Translations under genes and position numbers: made by a program | Part shown: piece by piece, positions 36,900-46,542 of the stretch | How positions within the stretch are numbered: the first letter of the stretch is position 1 | Layout of the letters: every line of letters starts with the position of its first letter | Notes under the pieces: model-generated | The model's input: the letters and a program-made list of their open reading frames with translations, nothing else | The model's database searches: none | What the model was told of the DNA's origin: nothing | Source: Sphingobacterium spiritivorum ATCC 33861 | GTDB taxonomy: Bacteria > Bacteroidota > Bacteroidia > Sphingobacteriales > Sphingobacteriaceae | Length of the DNA stretch: 64,000 bases | Direction of reading: 5' to 3' | Assembly (NCBI RefSeq): GCF_000143765.1 | Contig: NZ_GL379772.1 | Coordinates: 310,001 to 374,000 of the forward strand

Positions 36900-37784
36900 A
36901 TGAAAATAGCGATCTACGGAAGAGAATTTAACCTTTCGGTTTTGTCGTATGTACAACAATTGTTTGATTTTTTAAACAAAAAGGATCTGGAGATATGCAT
37001 TTATGCAGATTTCTATGAATTTTTAAAAAGCAAATTCCCCTGTCAGGATAATCTCAGCACATTTACCAGCCACGAAGATATTCCCAAAGATGTAGCCTTT
37101 ATGCTGAGTCTTGGGGGAGACGGGACTATGCTTTCAGCCGTTTCCATTATAAAAGATTCAGGTTTGCCCGTTGCAGGTATTAATTTTGGACGTCTGGGAT
37201 TTTTAGCGACCATCAATAAAACCGATATTGAAAAAGCACTGATTCAGATTCTCAATAATGCCTATACATTACAAAAAAGAGCATTGCTGACTGTAGAATC
37301 TGATGAAGAAAAACTTTTTGAAGGAAAAAACTTCGCCTTGAATGATATCACCGTTTTTCGATACGATAGTTCAGCCATGATCACGGTCAATGCCCATATC
37401 AACGGAGAACTGCTAAATTCCTATTGGGCAGATGGATTAATCATTGCTACACCCACAGGTTCTACAGCGTATTCGCTAAGTTGTGGTGGTCCGATTATTA
37501 TGCCCGGAAGCGGCAATTTTGTCGTCACCCCCATATCACCCCATAACCTCAACGTAAGACCAATTGTCATTTCTTCAGATTTTGAGCTGGACCTCGAAAT
37601 TGAGAGCCGTACCGGAAAATACATTTTAAGCTGTGACTCACAAAGTGTCACCCTATCCTCTACTACAAAATTGAAAATAAAAAAGGCTCCTTTCTTTATT
37701 AACCTTATCCGGTTAGATAAAGAAGGCTATTTCAGCACCTTAAGAGAAAAGTTGCTCTGGGGAATAGATGTGCGAAATTATTAG
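36900..37784 (+). CDS. nadK: NAD kinase
   Basis: The 294-residue enzyme phosphorylates NAD to NADP. It has the catalytic GGDGTML motif (in LSLGGDGTMLSAV), INFGRLGFLAT, LNDITVFR and the NAD-binding ATPTGSTAYSLSCGGP block. Length and motif spacing are normal. It sits between the CBS protein and the DUF6089-like gene. Confidence 0.97.
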   Translation: MKIAIYGREFNLSVLSYVQQLFDFLNKKDLEICIYADFYEFLKSKFPCQDNLSTFTSHEDIPKDVAFMLSLGGDGTMLSAVSIIKDSGLPVAGINFGRLGFLATINKTDIEKALIQILNNAYTLQKRALLTVESDEEKLFEGKNFALNDITVFRYDSSAMITVNAHINGELLNSYWADGLIIATPTGSTAYSLSCGGPIIMPGSGNFVVTPISPHNLNVRPIVISSDFELDLEIESRTGKYILSCDSQSVTLSSTTKLKIKKAPFFINLIRLDKEGYFSTLREKLLWGIDVRNY

Positions 37785-37848
37785 GAGTATATGCAGCTTC
37801 GTCTTTTGTTTTAATGTATTTTAACAACTTTTTATACAATGCTATTGA

Positions 37849-38703
37849 TTGAAATACATTATCTTTACCGCAAAAAAAACTATTTTGCAAAGACTTTTCT
37901 ATAGCTTATTAGTACTGATTTGTTTTTTTCCAATTTGTAACCTTTCCGCCCAGCAATGGGAATTGGGTGCCAATCTGGGAACAACAGGATATATGGGCGA
38001 TATCAACCCCAATAATCCGCTGTATTTCAGAAGTCTCGGCGGCGGCCTGACCGGCAAATATAACTTTAATCCAACATGGGGAGTAAAAGGAGGCATCAAC
38101 TATCTGCACCTGTTCGGATCAGATGCCAATAGCAGCAACGAACGTCAGATCCAGCGAAATCTTGCTTTTCAAAATAAAGTAGTCGAAATCTCGGCCATTG
38201 GTGAATTCAATTTCTTCAGATTCGTGCCCGGTAAAAACAAACTGGCCTACACACCTTATATATTCGCAGGAGTAGCAGCGATCTATCACAATCCGTATGT
38301 CAAATTCAGCACAGGAGAAAAATATGATCTCCGCGATCTGCAACTGGAATACGATGCAGCTAATAATCCCGGAAAATACAGTAAATTTGCACTAGCTATA
38401 CCATTTGGAGCAGGCTTTAAATACAATATTAAAGGTCCGTGGAGTGTAGGTGCGGAACTGAATTATCGGGTAGTATTGTCCGATAATATTGATAACGTAA
38501 ACAGAAACTATGCGACCAGTATGAAAGAGGGTATCGAGCAACAGATAGATCCCCTTGTCTGGGAAAGTCTTGCTGACAGATCCGGAAACTGGGAAGCAAA
38601 TAAAGGAAAACTTCGCGGAGATGGTCGTCCGCATGATGCATATATGACTTTTGGTTTAACGGTAACCTATACCTTTATCAGCCAAAAATGTTACTGGTGG
38701 TAA
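37849..38703 (+). CDS. DUF6089-like exported outer-membrane protein
   Basis: The protein has a hydrophobic signal segment (LFYSLLVLICFFPICNLSAQ) followed by a Gly/Tyr-rich barrel-like region (LGANLGTTGYMGDINPNNP, FAGVAAIYHNPYVKF) and a CYWW ending. No ATG lies at the 5' end. The first start is TTG at 37849 (284 codons). TTG at 37885 would give a more compact signal peptide, and a TATCTTTA element at about 37859-37866 supports the shorter form. It is a conserved neighbour of uppS and bamA. Function is unknown; an envelope-assembly role fits. Confidence 0.78.
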   Translation: MKYIIFTAKKTILQRLFYSLLVLICFFPICNLSAQQWELGANLGTTGYMGDINPNNPLYFRSLGGGLTGKYNFNPTWGVKGGINYLHLFGSDANSSNERQIQRNLAFQNKVVEISAIGEFNFFRFVPGKNKLAYTPYIFAGVAAIYHNPYVKFSTGEKYDLRDLQLEYDAANNPGKYSKFALAIPFGAGFKYNIKGPWSVGAELNYRVVLSDNIDNVNRNYATSMKEGIEQQIDPLVWESLADRSGNWEANKGKLRGDGRPHDAYMTFGLTVTYTFISQKCYWW

Positions 38704-38725
38704 GCCGGCACAATTCAATAAAAAC

Positions 38726-39463
38726 ATGAATATCAAAGATAAAATTGACCGTAATAATTTGCCACAACACGTTGCTATCATTATGGATGGCAATGGAAGA
38801 TGGGCCAAAGGATTAGGTAAATTAAGAATATTTGGCCACCAGAACGGGGTGTCAGCAGTACGGGAAGCAATGGAGGGCGCTGTAGAACTGGGTATACCCT
38901 ACCTCACATTGTATGCTTTTTCTACAGAAAACTGGAATCGTCCAAAATTAGAAGTACTTGCTCTGATGGAATTGCTGGTCACTACCCTCAGTAAAGAAAT
39001 CAAAACATTTCAGGATAACGGAATACGGCTCAATACAATAGGAGATATTGATAAGCTGCCTAAAAATTGTCGTGCGAAACTTATTGAGTCTATGGAATTA
39101 ACAGCTCAAAACACGACCTGTGTGCTTACTCTTGCATTAAGCTACAGCTCACAGAAAGAGATAGTAGATGCCACAAAAGAAATCTGTAAGCAGGTTATGC
39201 AGGGCAATCTCGATATTGATGCGATCGATGAAAAGGTTTTTGCAAATCATTTATATACCAGGAATATGCCAGACCCCGATCTGTTGATCAGAACCAGCGG
39301 TGAGCAACGTATCAGCAATTACCTGCTTTGGCAAATCGCTTATTCTGAATTGAGTTTTCTGCCTAAAATGTGGCCGGAATTTACCCGGGAAGATCTTTAT
39401 GAATGTGTGTATAACTATCAGCAACGGGAAAGACGATTCGGAAAAACAAGTGAGCAATTATAA
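38726..39463 (+). CDS. uppS: Undecaprenyl (isoprenyl) diphosphate synthase
   Basis: This 245-residue cis-prenyltransferase makes the lipid carrier for peptidoglycan and surface glycans. The catalytic Asp is in IIMDGNGRWAKG (about residue 22), YAFSTENWNRP follows, and the C-terminal RTSGEQRISNYLLWQIAYSE binds diphosphate. Length is normal. It starts 22 bp after the DUF6089-like gene. Confidence 0.97.
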   Translation: MNIKDKIDRNNLPQHVAIIMDGNGRWAKGLGKLRIFGHQNGVSAVREAMEGAVELGIPYLTLYAFSTENWNRPKLEVLALMELLVTTLSKEIKTFQDNGIRLNTIGDIDKLPKNCRAKLIESMELTAQNTTCVLTLALSYSSQKEIVDATKEICKQVMQGNLDIDAIDEKVFANHLYTRNMPDPDLLIRTSGEQRISNYLLWQIAYSELSFLPKMWPEFTREDLYECVYNYQQRERRFGKTSEQL

Positions 39464-39473
39464 TCTTAATTCT

Positions 39474-39481
39474 TAACTTTG
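39474..39481 (+). promoter_or_regulatory. Promoter -7 element upstream of bamA
   Basis: TAACTTTG lies 10 bp after the uppS stop and 100 bp before the bamA ATG. It would give bamA its own transcript with a leader of about 95 bases. Confidence 0.5.
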
Positions 39482-39580
39482 CACGCAAAATACCATTGTT
39501 AGATAATAATTTAGCAATATTTTCTTTTAACAAAATTTAACAACAGATTGGTGTACTTTAGCATCGATAAAAATTCATAG

Positions 39581-42157
39581 ATGAAGCGTATAGTATTTTT
39601 AATAACTTTTATTTCTTCGGTTTATTCTTATTCTGCCCTTGCGCAAATCACCGGCAATAAACCAATTAATTTAAGTAACCCTGATGAAATTAGCTATTTA
39701 ACTCCCAGAGATTACGTAATTGGAGGTGTTACAATCTCAGGTACTCAGTATCTGGATAATGATGTATTGATCACCATATCCAAACTGGTTGTCGGCCAGC
39801 ACATCGAAGTGCCAAGTGATGCTACGGCCAATGTAATCAAAAATTTAATGGCTCAGGGTCTGTTTGATGATGTACAACTATATGCTGATCGCATAGACGG
39901 AGACAATATATTCTTTAATATCAGAGTGCAGGAACGTCCGCGTCTGACACGTATTGATATCAATGGTCTGAGTAAAAGTCAGACAGAAGAAGTTCGCAAA
40001 CGTCTGAATAGCAACACGGGTAAAATCGTAAACGAAAACCTGATCAACACCACTCGTTTTACCATACAGCGCTTCTTGAGAGAAAAAGCGTATTTATATC
40101 CGGACATCACTACAAAAACACTTAAAGATACCGCACAGGTAAATAATGAGATCCTTGTGGTGGATGTACAACGCAATAAAAAGGTGAAAGTACGTAAGAT
40201 CACTTTTACCGGCAATAAAGAGTTTTCACAACGTGCTTTAAGAAAAGCGCTGAAAGGAGTAAAACAAAGGGAATGGTACCGCATCTTCGGACCTGGTAAG
40301 TTCAAAGATGAAAAATACAAGGAAGCTAAAGAAAAATTAGTAGCCAAATTACATGACAAAGGGTACCGCGATGCAGAGATCATCAGTGATTCTGTGAAAA
40401 AATTCGATGCCAACGAAGTAACCATTGATATGGAAATCTATGAAGGTCCGAAGTACTATGTAGGTAATATCAGCTGGTCCGGTAATTCTAAATATTCAGA
40501 CTCCGTATTGAATATGATCCTTGGTATTGAAAAAGGAGACGTATTCAGTGAAGAAAAGTTAGTAACCAAACTTTCTGGTCCTACACGTAACAGTGATGAC
40601 ATTTCTTCCTTATATATGAATGACGGATATCTGACATTCTCAGTAGATCCGGTTCAGACCAGAGTATATAATGATTCAATTGATCTTGAGATCCGTATGT
40701 ACGAAGGAGCGCAGTACACGATCAATAATGTAATTGTTAAAGGAAATGACGTAACAAATGATAAAGTAGTGTTACGTTCGATATATACGAAGCCGGGTCA
40801 GAAGTTTTCAAAAGATCTGATTATGCGAAGTGTACGTGAGATTGCACAGCTTGGAAACTTCGATGAACAGAAAACAAATCCTGTACCTACAAATCTTAAT
40901 CATGCTGAAGGTACAGTAGACGTCCTTTATAATGTAACTGAAAAACCTTCCGACCAGGTCGAATTATCTGGTGGTTACGGAGCAGGACAGATTATTGGTA
41001 CCTTAGGTTTGACCTTTAATAACTTCTCTACTAGTAATTTCTTTGACAAAAGTTCATGGAAACCATTGCCTCGTGGTGACGGACAAAAGTTAAGTCTTCG
41101 TGGACAGACATCCGGTAAACGCTACCAGTCCTATAGCTTCTCATTTTCAGATCCATGGTTAGGGGGTAAAAAACCTATTTATTTTGGATTGAGTGCCTAT
41201 ACATCTAACTCTTCATATGGTGGATTCAACTACTATACCGGAGAGCAAATGGTTAAAGATTCTGAACTGCAACGTATCTGGATGACAGGGGTAACTGCGA
41301 CATTAGGTAAGCGTCTGGAATGGCCTGATAACTACTTCCAGATCAACACTTCACTGTCTTTCCAACGTTACAAATTACAGAATTACGGTAACTACTTCCT
41401 GTTCTCAAACGGTACAGCGTACAATATGAACATCACGCAGGAAATCAGTCGTAACTCAGTGGATGCTCCTATTTACCCTACATCAGGTTCGAATATCAAA
41501 TTCTCAGTTCAGTTGACTCCTCCATACTCTGCATGGAACAATATTAATTACAAAACAGCTCCTCAGGAAGAGAAATACAAATGGACAGAATACCACAAAT
41601 GGAAATTTGATTCACAGTGGTATATCAAAATTGCAGGTAAACTTGTCCTGAAAACACAGGCACAGTTTGGATTCTTAGGAAATTACACCAACAAAACCGA
41701 GACTTCTACTTTCGAACGTTTCAAACTTGGGGGTGACGGTATGCAAGGATTTGACTTCCTTCAGGGTTCTGAGATTATCGCTCTCAGAGGATATGCCAAT
41801 GGTGTAATCATTCCTGAAAGTACACCTAACAACTTCCAGCAAATCGCTATCAACTCGGGTAGTCCTATTTATACGAAATACCAGATCGAGCTCAGACATC
41901 CTGTAATGTTAAATGATCAGGCTACAGTATTCGTAATGGCATTTGCGGAAGCAGGTAACACATGGAACAAATTCAGTGAATTCAATCCATTCAAAGTAAG
42001 ACGTACTGCAGGTGTAGGTGCGCGTATCTTCTTACCGATCTTTGGTATGCTGGGTATAGATTACGGTCATGCATTTGATCCGATCCCGGGATTACCTGAA
42101 AGTTCATGGAAACAGAATTTTACATTCAGCATCATGCAAAATATGGGAGGATTTTAA
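39581..42157 (+). CDS. bamA: Outer-membrane protein assembly factor BamA
   Basis: The 858-residue Omp85 protein has a signal peptide (ending ALAQ), about five POTRA domains in residues 45-450 (for example YVIGGVTISGTQYLDNDVL, VRKITFTGNKEFSQRAL, YYVGNISWSGNSKYSD, TINNVIVKGNDVTNDKVV), then a C-terminal 16-stranded barrel. The lid motif appears as GVGARIFLPIFGMLGIDYGH. It inserts barrel proteins into the outer membrane. Two OmpH/Skp chaperone genes follow, matching its substrates' route across the periplasm. Confidence 0.97.
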   Translation: MKRIVFLITFISSVYSYSALAQITGNKPINLSNPDEISYLTPRDYVIGGVTISGTQYLDNDVLITISKLVVGQHIEVPSDATANVIKNLMAQGLFDDVQLYADRIDGDNIFFNIRVQERPRLTRIDINGLSKSQTEEVRKRLNSNTGKIVNENLINTTRFTIQRFLREKAYLYPDITTKTLKDTAQVNNEILVVDVQRNKKVKVRKITFTGNKEFSQRALRKALKGVKQREWYRIFGPGKFKDEKYKEAKEKLVAKLHDKGYRDAEIISDSVKKFDANEVTIDMEIYEGPKYYVGNISWSGNSKYSDSVLNMILGIEKGDVFSEEKLVTKLSGPTRNSDDISSLYMNDGYLTFSVDPVQTRVYNDSIDLEIRMYEGAQYTINNVIVKGNDVTNDKVVLRSIYTKPGQKFSKDLIMRSVREIAQLGNFDEQKTNPVPTNLNHAEGTVDVLYNVTEKPSDQVELSGGYGAGQIIGTLGLTFNNFSTSNFFDKSSWKPLPRGDGQKLSLRGQTSGKRYQSYSFSFSDPWLGGKKPIYFGLSAYTSNSSYGGFNYYTGEQMVKDSELQRIWMTGVTATLGKRLEWPDNYFQINTSLSFQRYKLQNYGNYFLFSNGTAYNMNITQEISRNSVDAPIYPTSGSNIKFSVQLTPPYSAWNNINYKTAPQEEKYKWTEYHKWKFDSQWYIKIAGKLVLKTQAQFGFLGNYTNKTETSTFERFKLGGDGMQGFDFLQGSEIIALRGYANGVIIPESTPNNFQQIAINSGSPIYTKYQIELRHPVMLNDQATVFVMAFAEAGNTWNKFSEFNPFKVRRTAGVGARIFLPIFGMLGIDYGHAFDPIPGLPESSWKQNFTFSIMQNMGGF

Positions 42158-42231
42158 TTCCATTAAACTTTTTGGAATAAATATTGTCCATAACAACAAA
42201 GAGAAATGTTTAACGATTTATCTAGATAAAA

Positions 42232-42765
42232 ATGAAAAAAATAATAGCTATTATCGCCTTTTTAACGTTGGCTACGACTGCTACATTTGCTCAACGTTTC
42301 GCATATGTGGATTCGGAATATATTCTAAAACATATTCCGGAATACGTTTCCGCACAAAAACAATTGGATGATCTCTCTGTACAATGGCAGGAACAGGTAG
42401 ATGCCAAATATGGTGAAATTGAAAAACTGTATAAAGCGTATCAAAATGATCAGGTATTACTAAACGAGGACATGCGCCGCCGTAGAGAAGATGAGATCGT
42501 TAAGAAAGAAAAAGAAGCTAAAGAATTCCAGCGTCAGAAATTCGGATATGAGGGAGAGTTGTATCAGCAGCGTATCCGTCTGATCAAACCTATTCAGGAT
42601 CGCGTAGCGAAAGCTATTCAGGATCTTGCCAGTAATCAGGGATTAGACATTATATTGGATAAGGGAAATGAAGTAACATTCCTGTATGCAAATCCAAAAC
42701 TGGATAAAAGTAATGAAGTAATTACAAAATTAGGATTTAAACCAGACGCAGCGCTTGTAAAATAA
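42232..42765 (+). CDS. OmpH/Skp-family periplasmic chaperone (first copy)
   Basis: The 177-residue exported protein has a signal peptide ending TFAQ followed by RFAYVDSEYILKHIPEY, the usual OmpH start. A long charged coiled coil fills about 50-120 and a C-terminal head segment contains LDIILDKGNEVTFLYANP. Skp proteins hold unfolded barrel proteins for BamA. It lies 74 bp after bamA. Confidence 0.92.
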   Translation: MKKIIAIIAFLTLATTATFAQRFAYVDSEYILKHIPEYVSAQKQLDDLSVQWQEQVDAKYGEIEKLYKAYQNDQVLLNEDMRRRREDEIVKKEKEAKEFQRQKFGYEGELYQQRIRLIKPIQDRVAKAIQDLASNQGLDIILDKGNEVTFLYANPKLDKSNEVITKLGFKPDAALVK

Positions 42766-42877
42766 CTTTTTTTTACTATCATTGCGACGGACAATTAAAA
42801 GGTATTATAATTTTTAAAAAAATAAACAATTATCTTATTCCCATAATTGGATAAGACCAAAGATTAAAATCAAAAGA

Positions 42878-43450
42878 ATGAAAAATTTAGTAAAAAGTGC
42901 AGCATTGGCAGCGGGATTGCTTTTCTCAACTCAATTGGTAAATGCTCAACAAAAAATCGGACATATTAATTTTGGAGAAATTATCTCCGGTACTACAGAA
43001 TTCAAAGCTGCTCAGGATCAACTTAAAACGTTGAATGACAGCAAAACAAAAGAATTGCAAGGTATGTACGCAGAGTACCAAAAGAAACAAACTGATGCAA
43101 ATGAGAAAATGCGCAACCGCAGCGAAGCTAATAAAGAAACTGTGGATGCAGAATTAAATAAATTAGGTACAGAACTTCGTGATATCGAAACCCGTATCAA
43201 TGAAGTGCAACGTCTGGCGCAGGAAGAAGTGGGTAAAAAACAAGAAGAACTATACCAACCGATCGAAAGAAAAGTAATGAATGCAGTAAACGATATCGCG
43301 AAAGCAAAAGGGTATGCTTACGTATTCGATATATCAAGCACTAATATTCCTTACTTTGCAGGTGGTGATGACCTGACTACTGATGTAAAATCCAAGTTGG
43401 GAATCTCTGCTACTGCAGCCCCTGCAGCTACAACACCGGCAAAAAAATAA
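42878..43450 (+). CDS. OmpH/Skp-family periplasmic chaperone (second copy)
   Basis: The 190-residue paralogue has a signal peptide ending VNAQ and the start QKIGHINFGEIIS, with a coiled coil about 35-115. Unlike the first copy it carries an Ala/Thr/Pro-rich tail (SATAAPAATTPAKK). The pair presumably forms separate or mixed trimers with different clients; this is inference. A strong terminator follows 20 bp after the stop. Confidence 0.92.
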   Translation: MKNLVKSAALAAGLLFSTQLVNAQQKIGHINFGEIISGTTEFKAAQDQLKTLNDSKTKELQGMYAEYQKKQTDANEKMRNRSEANKETVDAELNKLGTELRDIETRINEVQRLAQEEVGKKQEELYQPIERKVMNAVNDIAKAKGYAYVFDISSTNIPYFAGGDDLTTDVKSKLGISATAAPAATTPAKK

Positions 43451-43470
43451 GACGTAAAAACGTATAATAA

Positions 43471-43504
43471 AAAGACAGCTCATAAATATGAGCTGTCTTT
43501 TTTG
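43471..43504 (+). terminator. Terminator of the bamA-ompH cluster
   Basis: A perfect 13-bp stem (AAAGACAGCTCAT / ATGAGCTGTCTTT) with a four-base loop, followed by TTTT. Confidence 0.92.
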
Positions 43505-43720
43505 TTTAGAACTATTGCCATTTACCAACCTACCCTTCTCAGCGCCATCCCCCCTACTTAAATACTCATCGTGGTGCTTATTCAATTGTTGCAAAGAGAG
43601 AGAGAAAACAACAATCTAATCAGATCAGTATAAGTAAGGAAGCTGTGCTGAACATTTGTGCCTGGATACTGTAAAACTCACTCACGATGATAAAAAAAGC
43701 AGCCCAGGACTTAATTTTTT

Positions 43721-44044
43721 TTAAGATTTTTCGATCATACTATATACTTCCTGCATATAAAATGATTCTGTCAGCGCCTCTACAAAGTCATCCCATTCTT
43801 CTTTTCTGAAATTGAAAACAATCTCCGGACAAGGAGTATTCAATAACAGCCTGAATTCACCGTCGGGAAAATTAACAAAACAATGATCATTACCCTGACT
43901 AAGCGTCGTTTCTACAAAAGTCTCAAACTGACGTCTTGTGAAAGTCAGTACGAATGAAGATTGCCAAATGTAAAAGGTTTGACACTTATTGCATAGACTT
44001 ACATGCGTAGTTCCTTTTTCACTCAATAAGATGGATTGACACAT
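43721..44044 (-). CDS. Small Cys-containing protein, DUF6686-like
   Basis: The 107-residue cytoplasmic protein has an N-terminal SLCNKCQTFYIW motif, which could bind zinc with a second Cys pair (MCQ, PCP). It then has mixed sheet/helix and an acidic C-terminal helix (KEEWDDFVEAL). It looks like the small Bacteroidota family DUF6686; that match is from memory. It is a single gene on the minus strand; a weak TAGTTTTG element is at 44173-44180. Confidence 0.68.
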   Translation of the reverse strand: MCQSILLSEKGTTHVSLCNKCQTFYIWQSSFVLTFTRRQFETFVETTLSQGNDHCFVNFPDGEFRLLLNTPCPEIVFNFRKEEWDDFVEALTESFYMQEVYSMIEKS

Positions 44045-44355
44045 ATGCTTAAAAATATCTTTTGTCTCTACTATATCCGGTCCTCCTAAACAGTATCTCC
44101 CTGATACCAGGAACAGGATAAAATTCCATGGATACTTTGTTATATTTATTTAGACTCATTAAAAATAATATTCAAAACTAAAGATTCAAATCCATATCTC
44201 AAAACTATTTTTCATATATTCTTGTTTTTATTTTTCAATACCTGCAAAGTCATCTTTGCAACTGGCTTCTATTTTTAACCATTATAAATTAAATATTATG
44301 CAAGCATAGTATTTAATTTATTTTATATTTGTGTTACACCTGATTTTGAATAGTT
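44045..44355. other. AT-rich divergent intergenic region
   Basis: No open frame of note. It holds a likely promoter for the rightward iron-sulfur genes (TATATTTG at 44324-44331) and a possible leftward element (44173-44180). I see no stable hairpin or RNA gene in the rest. Confidence 0.5.
44324..44331 (+). promoter_or_regulatory. Promoter -7 element for the iron-sulfur reductase pair
   Basis: TATATTTG lies 24 bp before the ATG at 44356. Confidence 0.6.
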
Positions 44356-45651
44356 ATGATCAGTCAAATCATTTTTAGTATTCTTTTTATTGCAGCTATA
44401 GTTTTCTTCACAGGCAATGCCTGTAAGATATGGCGCAATATACGTTTGGGGAAAAATGTAGATCGCTTTGACCGTCCGGGTGAGCGGTTGAAAACAATGT
44501 TACTGGTTGCTTTTGGACAACAGAAAATGTTCAAAAAACCCCTTCCTGCCCTGCTTCATCTCTTTGTATATGCCGGGTTCTGTATTATCAATATCGAGAT
44601 GATAGAGATTATTATCGATGGTATCTTCGGTACACATCGTGTTCTTTCTTTCATGGGAGGCTTCTATAATTTTCTGATCTATGCTTTCGAATTATTAGCA
44701 TTTAGTGTATTAGCTGCTTGTGTGGTCTTTTTTATCCGCAGAAATGTATTAAAAATAAAACGCCTTCAACAAAAGGAACTGAATAACTGGCCAAAGACAG
44801 ATGCAAATCTGATTCTTATTACAGAGATACTTTTAATGGCAGCCTTTCTTTTTATGAATGCAGCAGATCACAAGCTTCAACTGGCAGGTGTAAGCCACTA
44901 TCATCAGGCAGGTTCATTTCCTGTTAGTTCCTGGTTAATGGGTATACTTCCGGATAATCCTTCTGCGCTGATAGCTATTGAAAGAGGTTGCTGGTGGTTT
45001 CATATTATAGGTGTACTGTTGTTCCTGAATTATTTGCCTATATCAAAGCATCTGCATATCATACTGGCTTTCCCGAATACGTATTTCAGCAAGCTGGAGC
45101 CTAAGGGTAAGTTTGAAAATATGGTTTCTGTAACCAATGAAGTCAAAGCTATGCTTGATCCCTCTTTTACTCCTCCTGCTGCTGACGGGATTTCCCGATT
45201 CGGCGTGAAAGATGTGCAGGACCTGACATGGAAGAATCTGTTGGATGCATATACCTGTACTGAGTGTGGACGCTGTACTTCTGCATGCCCTGCAAACATG
45301 ACCGGTAAACTTCTTTCTCCACGTAAGATTATGATGGATACACGAGATCGTCTGGAAGAAGTAGGTAAGAGTATAGACAAGAACGGAAGCGCTGTAGAAG
45401 ATAATAAATCACTGCTTGATACGTATATCAGCAGAGAAGAAATATGGGCGTGTACTAGCTGTAATGCTTGTGTAGAACAATGCCCGGTTAATATTAATCC
45501 ATTGGAGATCATCATGGGGCTCAGACAGTATGCTGTCATGGAAGAATCTCAGGCTCCCTCCAGTATTAATGCCATGTTTGGTAATCTGGAAAACAATGGT
45601 GCTCCATGGAAATATGCACAGGCTGACAGAGCAAACTGGGCGAATCAATAA
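44356..45651 (+). CDS. Membrane-anchored 4Fe-4S reductase subunit (HdrC/NarI-like fusion)
   Basis: The 431-residue protein combines about five N-terminal membrane helices (to about residue 240; His residues may hold haem b) with a cytoplasmic ferredoxin-like domain. Two complete Cys motifs are present, CTECGRCTSACP (about 299-310) and CTSCNACVEQCP (about 364-375). It resembles the membrane subunits of heterodisulfide-reductase-like and glycolate/lactate oxidoreductases. It probably passes electrons between a soluble partner, perhaps the adjacent CCG protein, and quinone. The substrate is unknown. Confidence 0.88.
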   Translation: MISQIIFSILFIAAIVFFTGNACKIWRNIRLGKNVDRFDRPGERLKTMLLVAFGQQKMFKKPLPALLHLFVYAGFCIINIEMIEIIIDGIFGTHRVLSFMGGFYNFLIYAFELLAFSVLAACVVFFIRRNVLKIKRLQQKELNNWPKTDANLILITEILLMAAFLFMNAADHKLQLAGVSHYHQAGSFPVSSWLMGILPDNPSALIAIERGCWWFHIIGVLLFLNYLPISKHLHIILAFPNTYFSKLEPKGKFENMVSVTNEVKAMLDPSFTPPAADGISRFGVKDVQDLTWKNLLDAYTCTECGRCTSACPANMTGKLLSPRKIMMDTRDRLEEVGKSIDKNGSAVEDNKSLLDTYISREEIWACTSCNACVEQCPVNINPLEIIMGLRQYAVMEESQAPSSINAMFGNLENNGAPWKYAQADRANWANQ

Positions 45652-45665
45652 ATCACTCAACAACT

Positions 45666-46460
45666 ATGGAAGATCAATTACACATACCTACTGTAGCCGA
45701 ATTGGCCGGCAAAGGCGAAGCTCCCGAGATATTATTTTGGGTAGGCTGTGCAGGAAGTTTTGATGAACGGGCACAACGTATCACCAGAGATATATGTAAG
45801 ATTCTGCATCATGTGGGACTTAAATATGCCATTCTGGGGACTGAAGAAAGTTGTACAGGAGATCCGGCCAAACGCGCAGGCAATGAGTTTCTTTTTCAGA
45901 TGCAGGCCATGACCAATATTCAGGTACTGGATGCCTATGAAATAAAAAAAATCGTAACGGCCTGTCCGCACTGTTTCAATACCATTAAAAATGAATATCC
46001 GCAATTAGGAGGTAACTACGAGGTCATACATCACACCCAGCTGATTCAGTCTCTTATTGATGAAGGAAGGTTAAAGCCAAGTGACGGACATGAGTTTAAA
46101 GGAAAGAAGATTACCTATCATGATCCATGCTATCTGGGAAGAGCAAATGAGGTGTACGAAGCTCCGCGCAAGGTTCTGGAAGTATTGGACAGCCAGCTTG
46201 TGGAACTCAAAAGATGCCGCAGCAATGGTCTCTGCTGTGGTGCAGGTGGAGCCCAGATGTTTAAAGAACCCGAACCGGGAAATAAAGATATCAATATTGA
46301 AAGAATAGAAGATGTAATTGCTTCTGAAGCTCAGATAGTAGCAGCGGCCTGCCCGTTCTGTATGACCATGCTTCGGGATGGCGTCAAAATAAAAGATAAA
46401 GAAGCCGAGATTCAGGTCCTGGATATCGCAGAGATCACGGTCAAAGCAAATAAACTTTAA
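45666..46460 (+). CDS. CCG-domain iron-sulfur protein (HdrB/LutA-like)
   Basis: The 264-residue soluble protein has two cysteine-rich repeats: WVGCAGSF with CPHCFNT and HDPCYLGR in the first half, and GLCCGAGGAQMF with CPFCMTM in the second. Such CCG repeats bind unusual 4Fe-4S clusters that act on disulfides or carry electrons in Hdr, GlpC and LutA complexes. It lies 14 bp after the membrane subunit gene and surely functions with it. No flavin dehydrogenase gene is beside them. Confidence 0.88.
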   Translation: MEDQLHIPTVAELAGKGEAPEILFWVGCAGSFDERAQRITRDICKILHHVGLKYAILGTEESCTGDPAKRAGNEFLFQMQAMTNIQVLDAYEIKKIVTACPHCFNTIKNEYPQLGGNYEVIHHTQLIQSLIDEGRLKPSDGHEFKGKKITYHDPCYLGRANEVYEAPRKVLEVLDSQLVELKRCRSNGLCCGAGGAQMFKEPEPGNKDINIERIEDVIASEAQIVAAACPFCMTMLRDGVKIKDKEAEIQVLDIAEITVKANKL

Positions 46461-46462
46461 TC

Positions 46463-46490
46463 AACAGGCAGTCTTTGAGGACTGCCTGTT
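46463..46490 (+). terminator. Hairpin after the iron-sulfur gene pair
   Basis: An 11-bp perfect stem (AACAGGCAGTC / GACTGCCTGTT) with a six-base loop begins three bases after the stop. The T-tract is poor, so termination may be partial. Confidence 0.65.
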
Positions 46491-46542
46491 ATACAAGCTC
46501 TTTCCTCACACCAACCTTTACTCACAAAAATTCTCAATCCCT

